This document shows, piece by piece, positions 36,029-45,383 of a stretch of 64,000 nt of DNA (its first letter is position 1; the number at the start of each line of letters is the position of its first letter). The notes beneath the pieces are model-generated. The model was not told the DNA's origin, did not search any database, and saw only the letters and a list, made by a program, of their open reading frames with translations. Source of the stretch: Bog-756 sp963778165 (GTDB lineage: Bacteria > Actinomycetota > Acidimicrobiia > Acidimicrobiales > RAAP-2); contig CAVZTE010000003.1 of the NCBI GenBank assembly GCA_963778165.1, positions 558,001 through 622,000 of the forward strand, written 5' to 3'. The translations under genes were made by a program, and so were the position numbers.

Positions 36029-37186
36029 GTGGCCGACCCTACGACGGCACCCGGAGGCCACTCCGACCCTCAGGCCACCGGGTCCCACTCCGCCGAACCG
36101 CACTCGGACGCGCCGCTCCATCACACCGCCCTGATCGACGCCCACCGCCAGCTCGGGGCCAAGCTGGTCGGCTTCGGCGGATGGGAGATGCCGCTCTCCT
36201 ACCCCCAGGGCACCCTGGCCGAGCACCGGGCCTGCCGTCAGGACGCGGTGATCTTCGACGTGAGCCATCTGGGCACGGTCCGGGTCGAGGGCCCTGACGC
36301 CCTGGACCGCCTCCAGGCCGCCCTGTCCAACGACCTCGGTCGCATCGGGCCCGGCCGGGCGCAGTACACCCACCTCCTCGACGACGGCGACGGCTCGGTG
36401 GTCGACGACATCATCGTGTGGTGGATCTCCGACGAGGTGTTCGACGTGATGCCCAACGCCTCGAACACCCAGCGGGTGGAAGAGGCCATCGGCGGCCACG
36501 ACACCACCGACACCCGGTGCATCATCGCCGTCCAAGGCCCTCACGCCCGGACCCGGTTGGGGGCCATCGCCCCGGATGCCGCCGCCGTGCCCCGCTTCGG
36601 GGTGACCCCGTTCGTCTGGGAGGGCGTGCCCTGTGTGGCGGCGGGTACCGGCTACACCGGCGAGGACGGGGTGGAGCTGGCCGTGCCGGCCGACGGGGCC
36701 GAGGGACTGTGGAAGGCCCTGCTGGCGGCGGGCGTGCAACCGGCCGGCCTGGGCGCCCGGGACACCCTCCGTCTGGAGGCCGCCCTGCCCCTGCACGGTC
36801 ACGAGCTCGGACCGGGCATCACCCCATTGCAGGCCGGGCTGGGCTGGGTGGTGGGCTGGGACAAGCCGGCCTTCCGGGGCCGCTCCGCCCTGGAGGCCGA
36901 ACGGGAACGGGGAGTGGCCCGCCGGCTGGTGGGGCTGGCCACCGAGGGCCGCCAGCCCCCGCGAGAGGGTGCAGCGGTGCTCAAGGACGGCCGTCCGGCC
37001 GGTACGGTGACCAGTGGGAATTTCTCGCCCATGCTCGGGCACGGGATCGCCCTGGGCTTCGTCGACACGGCCCTCGAGCCGGCCCCGGGCCTGGGCTTCG
37101 AGATCGAGCAACGGGGGCGGTCGGTGCCCGCCACCGTGGTGGCCACACCGTTCACCCGCCCCGGGCAGTGGGCCAACGAAATCTGA
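36029..37186 (+). CDS. gcvT: Aminomethyltransferase (glycine cleavage system T protein)
   Basis: Transfers the methylene group from the lipoyl-carrier H protein to tetrahydrofolate and releases ammonia. GTG 36029 gives 385 residues with a disordered acidic/His start. Family segments are clear: LGAKLVGFGGWEMPLSYP, IFDVSHLGTVRVEG, GTGYTGEDGVELAVPA and LGARDTLRLEAALPLHGHEL (Asp/Arg at the folate site). The C-terminal barrel with GTVTSGNFSPMLGHGIALGFV completes it. It begins a gcvT-gcvPA-gcvPB run. Confidence 0.95.
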   Translation: MADPTTAPGGHSDPQATGSHSAEPHSDAPLHHTALIDAHRQLGAKLVGFGGWEMPLSYPQGTLAEHRACRQDAVIFDVSHLGTVRVEGPDALDRLQAALSNDLGRIGPGRAQYTHLLDDGDGSVVDDIIVWWISDEVFDVMPNASNTQRVEEAIGGHDTTDTRCIIAVQGPHARTRLGAIAPDAAAVPRFGVTPFVWEGVPCVAAGTGYTGEDGVELAVPADGAEGLWKALLAAGVQPAGLGARDTLRLEAALPLHGHELGPGITPLQAGLGWVVGWDKPAFRGRSALEAERERGVARRLVGLATEGRQPPREGAAVLKDGRPAGTVTSGNFSPMLGHGIALGFVDTALEPAPGLGFEIEQRGRSVPATVVATPFTRPGQWANEI

Positions 37187-37262
37187 GCAGCCGCCGGCCC
37201 GCATTGGTTCCCGGGCCCGGTACTCAACTAGACAGCAACAACGCACCAGTGGAGGAGCGGCC

Positions 37263-38612
37263 GTGGGTACCTACATCCCGCACACCGAGGACGAGATCGA
37301 GAGCATGCTGTCCTTCCTCGGGCTCTCCTCGGTCGATCAATTGTTCGAGGTGGTCCCCGAGGCGCTGAGGCTGCAGCGTCGGCTGGAGTTGGCCGACGGC
37401 GCCGGCGAGCCCGACGTCCTGGCCGCCATGGAGGGGTTCGCCGAGCAGAACCGGGCCCGCTCCGACCGACTGGTGTGCTTCGCCGGTGGGGGAGCGTACG
37501 ACCACGAGATCCCCTCGGTGACCCGGGCCCTGGCCGGACGGTCGGAGTTCGTCACCTCCTACACGCCCTACCAGCCCGAGGTGGCCCAGGGGGTCCTGCA
37601 GGCGGTCTTCGAGTATCAGACCATGGTGGCCCGGCTCACCGGCCTGCCCGTGGCCAACGCCTCGCTGTACGACGGCGGCAGCGCCGCCGTGGAGGCGGTC
37701 AACCTGGGCGTGGCGGCCTCGGGGCGGGAGTCGGTGTGGGTGTCAGCCGGCATCCACCCGCACTGGCGCCAGATGCTGGCCACCTGTGCCGCCGGCACCG
37801 GGCACCGCCTGTGGACCGTTCCCCTGGTGAACGGCGTCACCAACTGGGACCATCCCGAGCGCCAGGGGGAGGACCCCCCGGGGGTGGTCATGGTGGGCTA
37901 TCCCAACTACCTCGGCTGCATCGAGGACGTGGCTGCGGCCCGGGCCCTGTGCGACCGGACCGGGGCCCAACTGGTGGTGGGCATCGATCCGGTGGCGGCC
38001 GGCCTGCTGCGCTCCGCCGGGGAGTGGGGTGCCGACGTGGTGGTGGGGGAGGGCCAGGTCTTCGGCACCACCCTGGGCTTCGGCGGCCCCTATCTCGGAC
38101 TGTTCGCCTGCACCCAGGCCCACGTGCGACGCCTTCCGGGGCGACTGGTGGGGGAGACCGTGGACGTGGAGGGCCGAACGGCCTACGTCACCACCCTCCG
38201 GGCCCGGGAACAGGACATCCGGCGGGAGAAGGCCACCTCCAACGTGTGCACCAACCAGACCTTGATGGCCGTGACCGCGGCCATCCAACTGGGCTGGCTG
38301 GGGACCGGGGGACTGGTAGAGCTGGCCCGGCGGTGTGCCCAGGCCACCCACTACACCCGCAACGCCCTGCTGTCGTTGGATCGGGTGGAGCCCTTCGCCG
38401 ACGCCCCGGTGTTCCGGGAGTTCGCCGTGCGTCTCCCCGTCCCGGCGTCGGTGGTCATCGACCGCATGGCCGACGCCGGGTTCCTGGCCGGCATAGCCCT
38501 GGACGACGAGTTCGACCACGGGGACCATGGGCTGCTGATCTCGGTGACCGAGCGTCGGACCCGTGACGAGATCGACGCCTATGTCACCGCTCTGGCCAAG
38601 GCGGTGGCGTGA
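37263..38612 (+). CDS. gcvPA: Glycine decarboxylase P protein, subunit 1
   Basis: N-terminal half-enzyme of the two-subunit P protein that decarboxylates glycine. GTG 37263 follows GGAGGAGCGG and gives 449 residues. Landmarks are YIPHTEDEIESMLSFLG, FAGGGAYDHEIPSV, SYTPYQPEVAQGVLQAVFEYQ and KATSNVCTNQTLMAV. The stop overlaps the GTG of gcvPB. In most actinobacteria P is one long chain; here it is split as in Bacillus, Thermotoga and Thermus. Confidence 0.95.
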   Translation: MGTYIPHTEDEIESMLSFLGLSSVDQLFEVVPEALRLQRRLELADGAGEPDVLAAMEGFAEQNRARSDRLVCFAGGGAYDHEIPSVTRALAGRSEFVTSYTPYQPEVAQGVLQAVFEYQTMVARLTGLPVANASLYDGGSAAVEAVNLGVAASGRESVWVSAGIHPHWRQMLATCAAGTGHRLWTVPLVNGVTNWDHPERQGEDPPGVVMVGYPNYLGCIEDVAAARALCDRTGAQLVVGIDPVAAGLLRSAGEWGADVVVGEGQVFGTTLGFGGPYLGLFACTQAHVRRLPGRLVGETVDVEGRTAYVTTLRAREQDIRREKATSNVCTNQTLMAVTAAIQLGWLGTGGLVELARRCAQATHYTRNALLSLDRVEPFADAPVFREFAVRLPVPASVVIDRMADAGFLAGIALDDEFDHGDHGLLISVTERRTRDEIDAYVTALAKAVA

Positions 38613-40177
38613 TGGCCGACCGCGTGGTCGATGCCTCGAGCACCGGGCAGCACCCCCGTCGGGAGGCCGCCGGGGGCAAGGCGGCCAGTGCCCCCCTGAT
38701 GGGCCAGGAGTCCGAGCCCACCCTGTTCGAGCTGTCCCACCCGGGCCGCCAGGCCTGGTCCTTCCGCACCACCGGTGTCCCCGAGCTCCCGCTGGACCAG
38801 CTGGTCCCCGAGGGCCACCTCCGGTCGGACCCGGTGCCGCTGGCCGAGGTGTCCGAACGCGATCTGGTGGGCCACTTCACCCGGCTGTCCCACCGGCAGT
38901 TCTCCGTGGACCTGGGGGCCTACCCGCTGGGCTCGTGCACCATGAAGTACAACCCCAAGATCTGTGACACCGTGGCCGGACTGCCGGGTCTGGCCGGCGT
39001 CCACCCGGGGGCGCCGGCGTCTTTGACCCAGGGCTGGCTGGCGCTGTTGGTCGAACTGGAGTCGGTGCTCTGTGAGATCACCGGCATGGCCGCGGCCACG
39101 TTGCAGCCGGCGGCCGGAGCGGCCGGTGAGCTCACCGGCCTGCTGCTCATGCGGGCCTGGCACCAAGCCCAGGGGTCGCCGCGCACCAAGGTCATCATCC
39201 CTGACTCGGCCCACGGGACCAATCCGGCCTCGGTGACCCTGGGCGGCTACGAGGTGGTCACCGTCCCGAGCGACGAGCGGGGCTGCGTGGACATGGAGGC
39301 GTTGGCCACGGTGCTGGACGAGGACGTGGCCGGCATCATGCTGACCAACCCCAACACCCTGGGACTGTTCGAAGAGGACATCGCCGCCATCGCCGCCGCC
39401 GTGCACGAGGTGGGCGGGCTCCTGTACTACGACGGGGCCAATCTCAACGCCATCCTGGGGGTGGTGCGCCCCGGCGACATGGGCTTCGACATCGTCCATA
39501 TGAATCTCCACAAGACCTTCGCCACCCCCCACGGCGGAGGGGGGCCCGGGGCCGGTCCGGTGGCCGTGTCCGAGCGCCTGGTCCCGTTCCTGCCCGGGCC
39601 CCGGGCGGTGCGGTTGGACTCCGACGACCAGACCCCGGTCTACGGGTGGAGCACTCCGACGCAGTCCATCGGGCGGATGCACACCTGGCACGGGAATGCC
39701 CTGGTGCTGGCCCGGGCGCTGACCTACATCCTGGTGAACGGGGGCGACGGGCTTCGTCACATCGCCGAGACGGCCGTCCTCAATGCCAACTGGATCCGTC
39801 AGCGGTTGACCGGGACCTACGACGTCCCCTTCAACCGGCCGTGCATGCACGAAGCCGTGCTGTCGGTGCGGACCCTGAAGCAGGCGCACGGGGTCCGGGC
39901 TCTCGACGTGGCCAAGCGCCTGCTGGAGGAGGGGTTCCACTCGCCCACGGTGTACTTCCCGTTGATCGTGGAGGAGGCCCTGATGATCGAGCCCACCGAG
40001 ACCGAGAGCCCCCAGACCCTGGAGGCCCTGGCCCAGTCCCTCGAGCTGATCGCCCAGGAAGCCACCGTGAAGCCCGACGGCTGGATGGCCGAGTACCCGC
40101 ACCGCACCCCGGTGCGGAGGGTCGACGAGGCCCGGGCGGCCCGCACCCTGATCCCGACCTTCGACGCCCGTCCCTGA
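38609..40177 (+). CDS. gcvPB: Glycine decarboxylase P protein, subunit 2 (PLP-binding)
   Basis: C-terminal half of the split P protein, 522 residues, carrying pyridoxal phosphate on Lys in HMNLHKTFATPHGGGGPG. Other marks are LGSCTMKYNPKI, MTQGWL-type contact region (SLTQGWLALLVELE), DSAHGTNPASVTLGGYEVV and YYDGANLNAI. Start GTG 38609 overlaps the gcvPA stop, and an ATG follows directly. The pair should form an alpha2-beta2 enzyme working with GcvT, GcvH and LpdA; gcvH and lpdA are not in the window. Confidence 0.95.
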   Translation: MMADRVVDASSTGQHPRREAAGGKAASAPLMGQESEPTLFELSHPGRQAWSFRTTGVPELPLDQLVPEGHLRSDPVPLAEVSERDLVGHFTRLSHRQFSVDLGAYPLGSCTMKYNPKICDTVAGLPGLAGVHPGAPASLTQGWLALLVELESVLCEITGMAAATLQPAAGAAGELTGLLLMRAWHQAQGSPRTKVIIPDSAHGTNPASVTLGGYEVVTVPSDERGCVDMEALATVLDEDVAGIMLTNPNTLGLFEEDIAAIAAAVHEVGGLLYYDGANLNAILGVVRPGDMGFDIVHMNLHKTFATPHGGGGPGAGPVAVSERLVPFLPGPRAVRLDSDDQTPVYGWSTPTQSIGRMHTWHGNALVLARALTYILVNGGDGLRHIAETAVLNANWIRQRLTGTYDVPFNRPCMHEAVLSVRTLKQAHGVRALDVAKRLLEEGFHSPTVYFPLIVEEALMIEPTETESPQTLEALAQSLELIAQEATVKPDGWMAEYPHRTPVRRVDEARAARTLIPTFDARP

Positions 40178-40195
40178 CCCGGTAGCTGCGCGCTC

Positions 40196-40708
40196 ATGGA
40201 CGGCGTCTTCACCACCCGGTTCGTCGATCCCTACCTCCGGTTCCACGTGTACATCTACGAGAAGACCGACGGACGGGTGGGCAAGCACTCCAACCGGGTG
40301 CCGGCGCTGTTGTTGACCACCACCGGCCGCAAGACCGGTCAGCTCCGAACCCACGGCCTCACCTACTGCCGTGACCGGGGCGATCTGATCGTGGTGGCCT
40401 CCAACGGGGGGAGTGAGCGGTCACCGGCCTGGCTGTTGAACCTCGAGGCCAACCCGGCGGTCACCGTACGGGTGGGCCGGAAGGTCATGAAGGCCACCGC
40501 ACGGGTGGCAGACCCCGAGGAGCGGGAGCAGCTGTGGCCGCTGGTCAACCGGACCAACCGGGGGATGTCCCGCATCTTCCACCGGGGGGTGCGGGGCCGG
40601 TATGACGTCTACCAGCGGCACGTGGCGCGGACCATCCCGGTGGTGGTGATCACCCCGGACCGATCCGACGGTGGCCCCGTGGGGCCAGCCGGAACCTCTG
40701 GACCCTGA
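40196..40708 (+). CDS. Deazaflavin (F420)-dependent nitroreductase family protein
   Basis: A 170-residue split-barrel protein of the Ddn/FDOR-A type. LLLTTTGRKTGQLRTHGLTYC and LIVVASNGGSERSPAWLLNLEANPAVTVRVG are the family signatures that bind F420 and fix the nicotinamide-like deazaflavin. It suggests that the organism uses coenzyme F420. It lies 18 bases after gcvPB, but no functional link is evident. The substrate is unknown. Confidence 0.85.
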   Translation: MDGVFTTRFVDPYLRFHVYIYEKTDGRVGKHSNRVPALLLTTTGRKTGQLRTHGLTYCRDRGDLIVVASNGGSERSPAWLLNLEANPAVTVRVGRKVMKATARVADPEEREQLWPLVNRTNRGMSRIFHRGVRGRYDVYQRHVARTIPVVVITPDRSDGGPVGPAGTSGP

Positions 40709-41473
40709 TCACTCCAGCAGGTCGGGCTGCTCCCGCACGATCCGATCGAAGAGCGGCTGGAAGCTGAACCAGCCGGCCAGGTGCGAACCGACCTGGTTCC
40801 GGGTCAGGCGGGCCATCTCCGGATCGATGAGCACCGGTTCACCGGCCGAGGACGCCAGCAGCTGGGCCTGGCACGAGCGCTCCATGGTGATGAACCACCA
40901 GACAGCCTCGTCCACCGACTGGCCCACAGTGAGCAGACCGTGGTTCCGGAGGATGACCGCTTTGTTCTCACCGAGGGCGTGGGCGATGCGCTTGCCCTCT
41001 TCGATGTCCAGCACCACCCCGGTGTAGTCGTCGAACACTGCGTGGTCCTCGTAGAAGGCGCAGACGTCCTGGGTGATCGGGTCGAGGGTGCGGCCCAGAG
41101 CGGACCACGACTTCCCGTAGATGGAGTGGGCATGGCCAGCCGCCACCACGTCGGGGCGGGCCGCGTGGACCTGGGAGTGGATGGCGAAGGCCGCGCCGTT
41201 GACCGGCATCTCCCCCTCGACCACCGTCCCCTCGTGATTCACCAGGATGAGATCGGACACCCGGATGTGGCCGAAGTGCATGCCGAAGGGGTTGACCCAG
41301 AAGTGGTCCAGCCGCTCAGGATCGCGGGCGGTGATGTGCCCGGCCACACCCTCGTCGAAGCCGAACTTGGAGAACAGGCGGAATCCTGCCGCCAGCCGCT
41401 GCTTGCGGTGGAGCCGTTCCTCCTCCACCGAGTCGAACTTCATGTCCTGGGGAAGCTTCACGATCTCCGGCAT
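40709..41473 (-). CDS. Class II aldolase/adducin family protein
   Basis: A 254-residue zinc enzyme fold. ATG 41473 is preferred over the adjacent ATG 41476 because AAGGAGG then lies about five bases upstream. HITARDPERLDHFWVNPFG is the N-terminal loop, and HSQVHAARPDVVAAGHAHSIYG, with the distal VILRNHGLLTVG His, supply the metal ligands. Close relatives are annotated as aldolases, epimerases or decarboxylases; the actual reaction cannot be told. Confidence 0.85.
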   Translation of the reverse strand: MPEIVKLPQDMKFDSVEEERLHRKQRLAAGFRLFSKFGFDEGVAGHITARDPERLDHFWVNPFGMHFGHIRVSDLILVNHEGTVVEGEMPVNGAAFAIHSQVHAARPDVVAAGHAHSIYGKSWSALGRTLDPITQDVCAFYEDHAVFDDYTGVVLDIEEGKRIAHALGENKAVILRNHGLLTVGQSVDEAVWWFITMERSCQAQLLASSAGEPVLIDPEMARLTRNQVGSHLAGWFSFQPLFDRIVREQPDLLE

Positions 41474-41657
41474 CATTTCCTCCTTCGCATCGTCGCCACG
41501 CCAACGGCGGTCAGCTCCTGGCCCGATGCCTGAGTACATACTAGGCCCAGGGGGCTCGCGCGTACCCCGGACTTCCTCAGAGCACCGGATAGTCCGGCCG
41601 GGACCGGCGACCGCCTCCGCCCGGTCCACGACCGCCCCCGTCCCTGCTGGTAGCCAC

Positions 41658-42289
41658 CTACAAGCTGGGGAAGCCCCCCGAGCTGAACGAGTAGTTCGAA
41701 CCAGAAGGGGCGACATCGGCGTCGCAGATGACAGTGTCATCCCCGGGCCCGGAGACGTTCTGCCACTCCCCGTAGTAGGTGCCCGACCCGGTGGGGGTCG
41801 AGCCAGCCGATGACCAGGGAGCAGACCCCGAGCTGCTCTCGTCCTTGCCGTTGTCCACGATGTACCAGCAGTCACCGGTGGTCTTGGTCAGCACCGCCAT
41901 GACAATGCCACCGCCGTCAACTGCCGTGGCCACGCTGATGGTGTTCTGGGCATCGGTCAATCCCAGGGGCGTCCCGCCAGCCTGATACGACAAACTCGGT
42001 TCATCGGCGTTCAGGGAACTGACCTGCAAACCCGGGTCGGTCTGGTACTCCTGGTTGTTGGCCTGGAACTCGCCCTTGGCCGCCACGATGGCGGTATTGA
42101 GGTTGGACTGGGCGGCACGGTCGTTGGCCGAGATCCCCACAGTGAGAAAGGTCGGGATTGCGATGGCCAAGAGAATGGCCAGAATCAACAGCACCACCAT
42201 GAGCTCGACCAGGGTGAATCCGGCATCGATACCATCCGCCTCGTTGGCTTCCCACTCACGTTGAATCGCTTATCAAAAGATGAATGCAT
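41658..42289 (-). CDS. Type IV prepilin-like protein, start separated by a frame change
   Basis: The C-terminal frame begins with DAGFTLVELMVVLLILAIL, a class III prepilin signal in which processing would occur after Gly and Glu5 is present, followed by a pilin helix and a beta-rich globular domain with a Cys pair (GDCWYIV, VICDAD). There is no start codon in that frame: TAA lies only 20 codons upstream. A suitable ATG with AGAGGA ahead is at 42289 (MHSSFDKRF) in another frame, so a one-base change near 42265 is likely. No pilus assembly gene is in the window. Confidence 0.7.
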
Positions 42290-43128
42290 GACGTTCCTCT
42301 CGTTCGTATCCGTGGTCCACGACAAACCGACCGGGGCCTCTATGACCAGGCATCCAGGCGATTCTTTGGCACAGGAGTGCGGGTGCCATTCACCGGCCGC
42401 CCGGCTGCGGCCGAGTCGCCCGGCGGGCATAGAGAGCCAGGGCCTGGGCCGACAGCAGGGATCGCTCGGCTGCTGCCCGGGACAAGCGCTGAATGCTCCA
42501 CCGAGGAAGCACGACGGCGGCCAAGGCCACATCGACCAGCACCTTCTCCACGGCACGCCAACCATCAAAGCGTTCGAGACATACACGAGGCCCCTCGTCA
42601 TCTTCGGTCATCCGCTACTGCGGACGACGGCTCGACTCCTGGTACTGCGTCTGACGGTGTAACCGAACTGGGAACTGCCGTCAGTTCATCAATGGTAAGA
42701 GGCCATTAGCGATCATTCGATATCGTCATATTTAGGGTATTTTCCAGAAAGTTGAAGAGGCACCATTTATACATCACCCAAGGTGATTCAGTCACCACTC
42801 CTGAGCGCCGGCTCGAACGGCACTCCCTTAACCGGCGCCCATCACGGTCCAGATGGGGGAGCGCGGCTCTCTCGGATTCGGGGACAGTGCCCGCTAGACC
42901 ATCTCGCAAATTGTAACGACCACGTCGCCTCGACAGCGTCCGCTCTCGAACATCCCCTGTGGACCCATGATCCTCAAGGCCACCGGCCGCGGTCGATGCA
43001 CACCTGATCGCTCAGCCACGTCTGGCTGCCGCGGGGAGCGCCGCCAGGCCCAGGATTCTGCAGGTCCTGAACCAGGCTTTCTCGGTTTGACATAATATAC
43101 ATTATCGGCGGTTTGGGGAGAGGGGCGA
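42290..43128. other. AT-richer non-coding stretch
   Basis: About 840 bases with no supported gene. The part from 42665 to 42780 is conspicuously AT-rich for this genome (TCGATATCGTCATATTTAGG, then a TATACATC stretch) and could hold a promoter, or a foreign junction. A small TCACCcaaGGTGA palindrome sits near 42775. The function is unknown. Confidence 0.35.
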
Positions 43129-43461
43129 TCACTGCCTGACCGGCTCCACCAGCACGCCCACCAGGTCACGGGCCGGATCGCACAGATGCTCGAAGGCCTG
43201 CCGGTAGGCCCGGACGCCGGGGTTGGCGCCCAGGTCGGCGTCCACGTCCTCCAGAGCCGACTCCAGTCGGTACAGCCGGTCATGCAGCGTGGCGAGATCC
43301 GACTCGGACACGATGACCTGGCCTGCCGGGACCTGTAGCTGGTCGGCCCGCCGGCGGGCCTCATAGGCCCTCTGCCGGTGCGATCGGCAGCAGAAGCTCC
43401 TAGGACGCCCGGCACCGGTCTTGGGGGCCATTGGACGCTGACACCAGCCGCACCTGTCCAT
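43129..43461 (-). CDS. Small zinc-finger-like hypothetical protein
   Basis: A 110-residue protein from ATG 43461 (AGAGGA upstream). The N-terminus has CGWCQRPM and FCCRSHRQRAYEARRR: two Cys pairs about 18 residues apart, then a basic helix, as in short actinobacterial zinc-knuckle proteins with presumed DNA contact. The rest is helical (LATLHDRLYRLESALEDVDA) and may dimerise. It is read divergently from the DUF4760-like gene. Confidence 0.6.
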   Translation of the reverse strand: MDRCGWCQRPMAPKTGAGRPRSFCCRSHRQRAYEARRRADQLQVPAGQVIVSESDLATLHDRLYRLESALEDVDADLGANPGVRAYRQAFEHLCDPARDLVGVLVEPVRQ

Positions 43462-43601
43462 GTCCTCTAGTTTCGTCACGGTGACGATATTAGGGGACAG
43501 GTGGCGGCCGCGTGGACCTCGCCGGTATCGGAGCCCACGGTTCCCAGGGCCCTGAGGCCGGCGCCTGTGTAGCCTTGCGCTGTGTCGGGCGGGGGGGTTG
43601 C

Positions 43602-44285
43602 ATGCTGATAGCAGCATCGTGGGGCGGAGCTGACTGGGGCCAGATCGTCACGGCCGTCGGGACGGTGGCCGTCGCCCTGGGTGTGTTCTTCGTCGGCGCC
43701 CAGGTGCGGACGAGCCAGCGTGCGCTCCGCCGGACCCGTGCCGCCGAGCGCACCAGCGAACTGGTCCGCCGGTGGGAGTCCGCCAAGTTGGCCCGGGCGA
43801 GGGAGCTGATCCGTAGGAACGGCGTGGCCATCCACGGGTACGGCTCGCCCCAGGCCGTGGTGAGCCTGTGCCAGGCGGTCAAAGTGGCCCGGGCCGCCGG
43901 ATCGAAGGAGTACCGCGCCTATGCCCGCTATGTGAACTACTTCGAACAGGTGGGCACTTTGTGTGCCGGCGATCGAGCCTGCCTGCTGGCGGTGTACCAG
44001 GCCATGGGGCGGACCGTTGAGGACGCCTGGGAGACCTGGCAGTACGTGGTGCCCTACGCCTGGGGCCCCGACACCAATGTGGGCAGCTCGTTCCGGGCCC
44101 TGGCCGGCCAGCTCAGGAGGGTACGTCTCGAGGAACAGTGGGCCGCCGAGCGCCCCGACCGACGGCAACGGCGTCAGGATGCCTTCGCCACGGGCGGCCT
44201 CCAGGGCTGGTTGCGCCAAATCCGCCGGGACCGGCAGGCATCGGGCCTCTGGGAGGAGCGCCCGTCGACCGTGCCCGGTAGCTGA
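43602..44285 (+). CDS. DUF4760-like membrane-anchored hypothetical protein
   Basis: A 227-residue protein from ATG 43602. A single N-terminal helix (IVTAVGTVAVALGVFFVGAQV) is followed by a charged coiled segment (RRTRAAERTSELVRRWESAK) and a helical domain with EYRAYARYVNYFEQVGTLCAG and VYQAMGRTVEDAWETWQYVV. This resembles DUF4760 proteins, whose function is unknown. It is probably peripheral to the inner face of the membrane. Confidence 0.6.
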   Translation: MLIAASWGGADWGQIVTAVGTVAVALGVFFVGAQVRTSQRALRRTRAAERTSELVRRWESAKLARARELIRRNGVAIHGYGSPQAVVSLCQAVKVARAAGSKEYRAYARYVNYFEQVGTLCAGDRACLLAVYQAMGRTVEDAWETWQYVVPYAWGPDTNVGSSFRALAGQLRRVRLEEQWAAERPDRRQRRQDAFATGGLQGWLRQIRRDRQASGLWEERPSTVPGS

Positions 44286-44311
44286 CTCCTGCCAGGTGCA
44301 GGCACCGGCGG

Positions 44312-45379
44312 TCAGGAGCTGACCCGAACCACTCCCCTGGGCAGAACCAGCGACAGATCGTTGTAGGTGGCGATGCCGGGCTCGGCCGCCACCACGGCCG
44401 GAATGGCATTGATGGGAGGTGCCGCCGTCATGATGTGCCCGAGCACCATGAAGTCGGCGATGGTCTCGGCCTCGAAATCGGGCGGCGGCAGAAATCCAAC
44501 CTTGGCTGTCACGGTCGGCCGACCGTCGATCTGGATCACCCAACCGTCCTGGTCGATCTGCCAATCGGGGTCGAGGGTCGGACCCTTGCGCCACCGCACG
44601 TTCAACTCCACAAGGACCCTGTCACCGAGCAGTCCCTTCCAACTGGCGGCCACTCCCGCCACACATCCGGCGGCAATGGTCCACGACCCCAGGTCGAGAT
44701 CGGCCGTGGTCTGGGCGTACTCGGCCTCGCAACGAATCTCGTCGAGCTCGACCCCCAGCGAGTCGGCCACCAACCGCACGGCCTCGCCGAAGACCGCCGT
44801 CCCATCCGCCGTCATCTCCTGGAGCTGGGGATGGTCGATGGGTTTCCCGAATCCCACCGGGATCTCCGTGGCCGGCGAGTCGTAGAAGGTGGTGTCGGCG
44901 GCCTCGTTGATGGTGATCTTGTCGACCCGGTCACAGATGGTGGCCGACACGATGGCCAGCAGCTCGGCAAAGCCCGGGCTGATGCCGGTGCCGAACATGG
45001 TCGAGCCTCCGATCCGGCAGGCCTCGATGATCCGGTCACGCCCCTCCCCCAGGTTGTGACCGGTGATGAAGGCCGCCGTGGCCACCACATTCACCCCTGC
45101 CGACAGGATGCGCACCAGCTCGCCGACGTCGAGCCACATCGGGTTGTAGACCACGCAGTCCGGCTCGAGGGCCAGCAACGCATCGACATCGTTCGTGGCC
45201 AGGATTCCCAGCGAATCCATGCCACACAGCTCCCCTACATCGCGGCCGACCTTCTCCGGTGACCAGGCGTAGCACCCGATCAGCTCCAGGGTGGGATTGG
45301 CCGTGATGGCCTGGACCGAGCTCTTGCCGACATTTCCCGTGGTCCATTGGACGACCCGATAAGGCGTTGTGTTGTGCAC
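44312..45379 (-). CDS. NAD(P)-dependent dehydrogenase, DapB-N/amine dehydrogenase-like
   Basis: A 355-residue Rossmann protein. VVQWTTGNVGKSSVQAI is a dinucleotide-binding start in the style of DapB N-domains, followed by IGCYAWSPEKVGRDVGEL, DALLALEPDCVVYNP and NVVATAAFITGH. This is the family of 2,4-diaminopentanoate-dehydrogenase-like proteins, frequent in mycobacteria and Acidimicrobiia. The substrate is unknown. It stands alone. Confidence 0.75.
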   Translation of the reverse strand: MHNTTPYRVVQWTTGNVGKSSVQAITANPTLELIGCYAWSPEKVGRDVGELCGMDSLGILATNDVDALLALEPDCVVYNPMWLDVGELVRILSAGVNVVATAAFITGHNLGEGRDRIIEACRIGGSTMFGTGISPGFAELLAIVSATICDRVDKITINEAADTTFYDSPATEIPVGFGKPIDHPQLQEMTADGTAVFGEAVRLVADSLGVELDEIRCEAEYAQTTADLDLGSWTIAAGCVAGVAASWKGLLGDRVLVELNVRWRKGPTLDPDWQIDQDGWVIQIDGRPTVTAKVGFLPPPDFEAETIADFMVLGHIMTAAPPINAIPAVVAAEPGIATYNDLSLVLPRGVVRVSS

Positions 45380-45383
45380 TCGC

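Noticed and set aside
38579..40354. Leftward open frame opposite gcvPB
   Set aside because: Antisense to a clear gene, with low-complexity His/Gly/Val composition.
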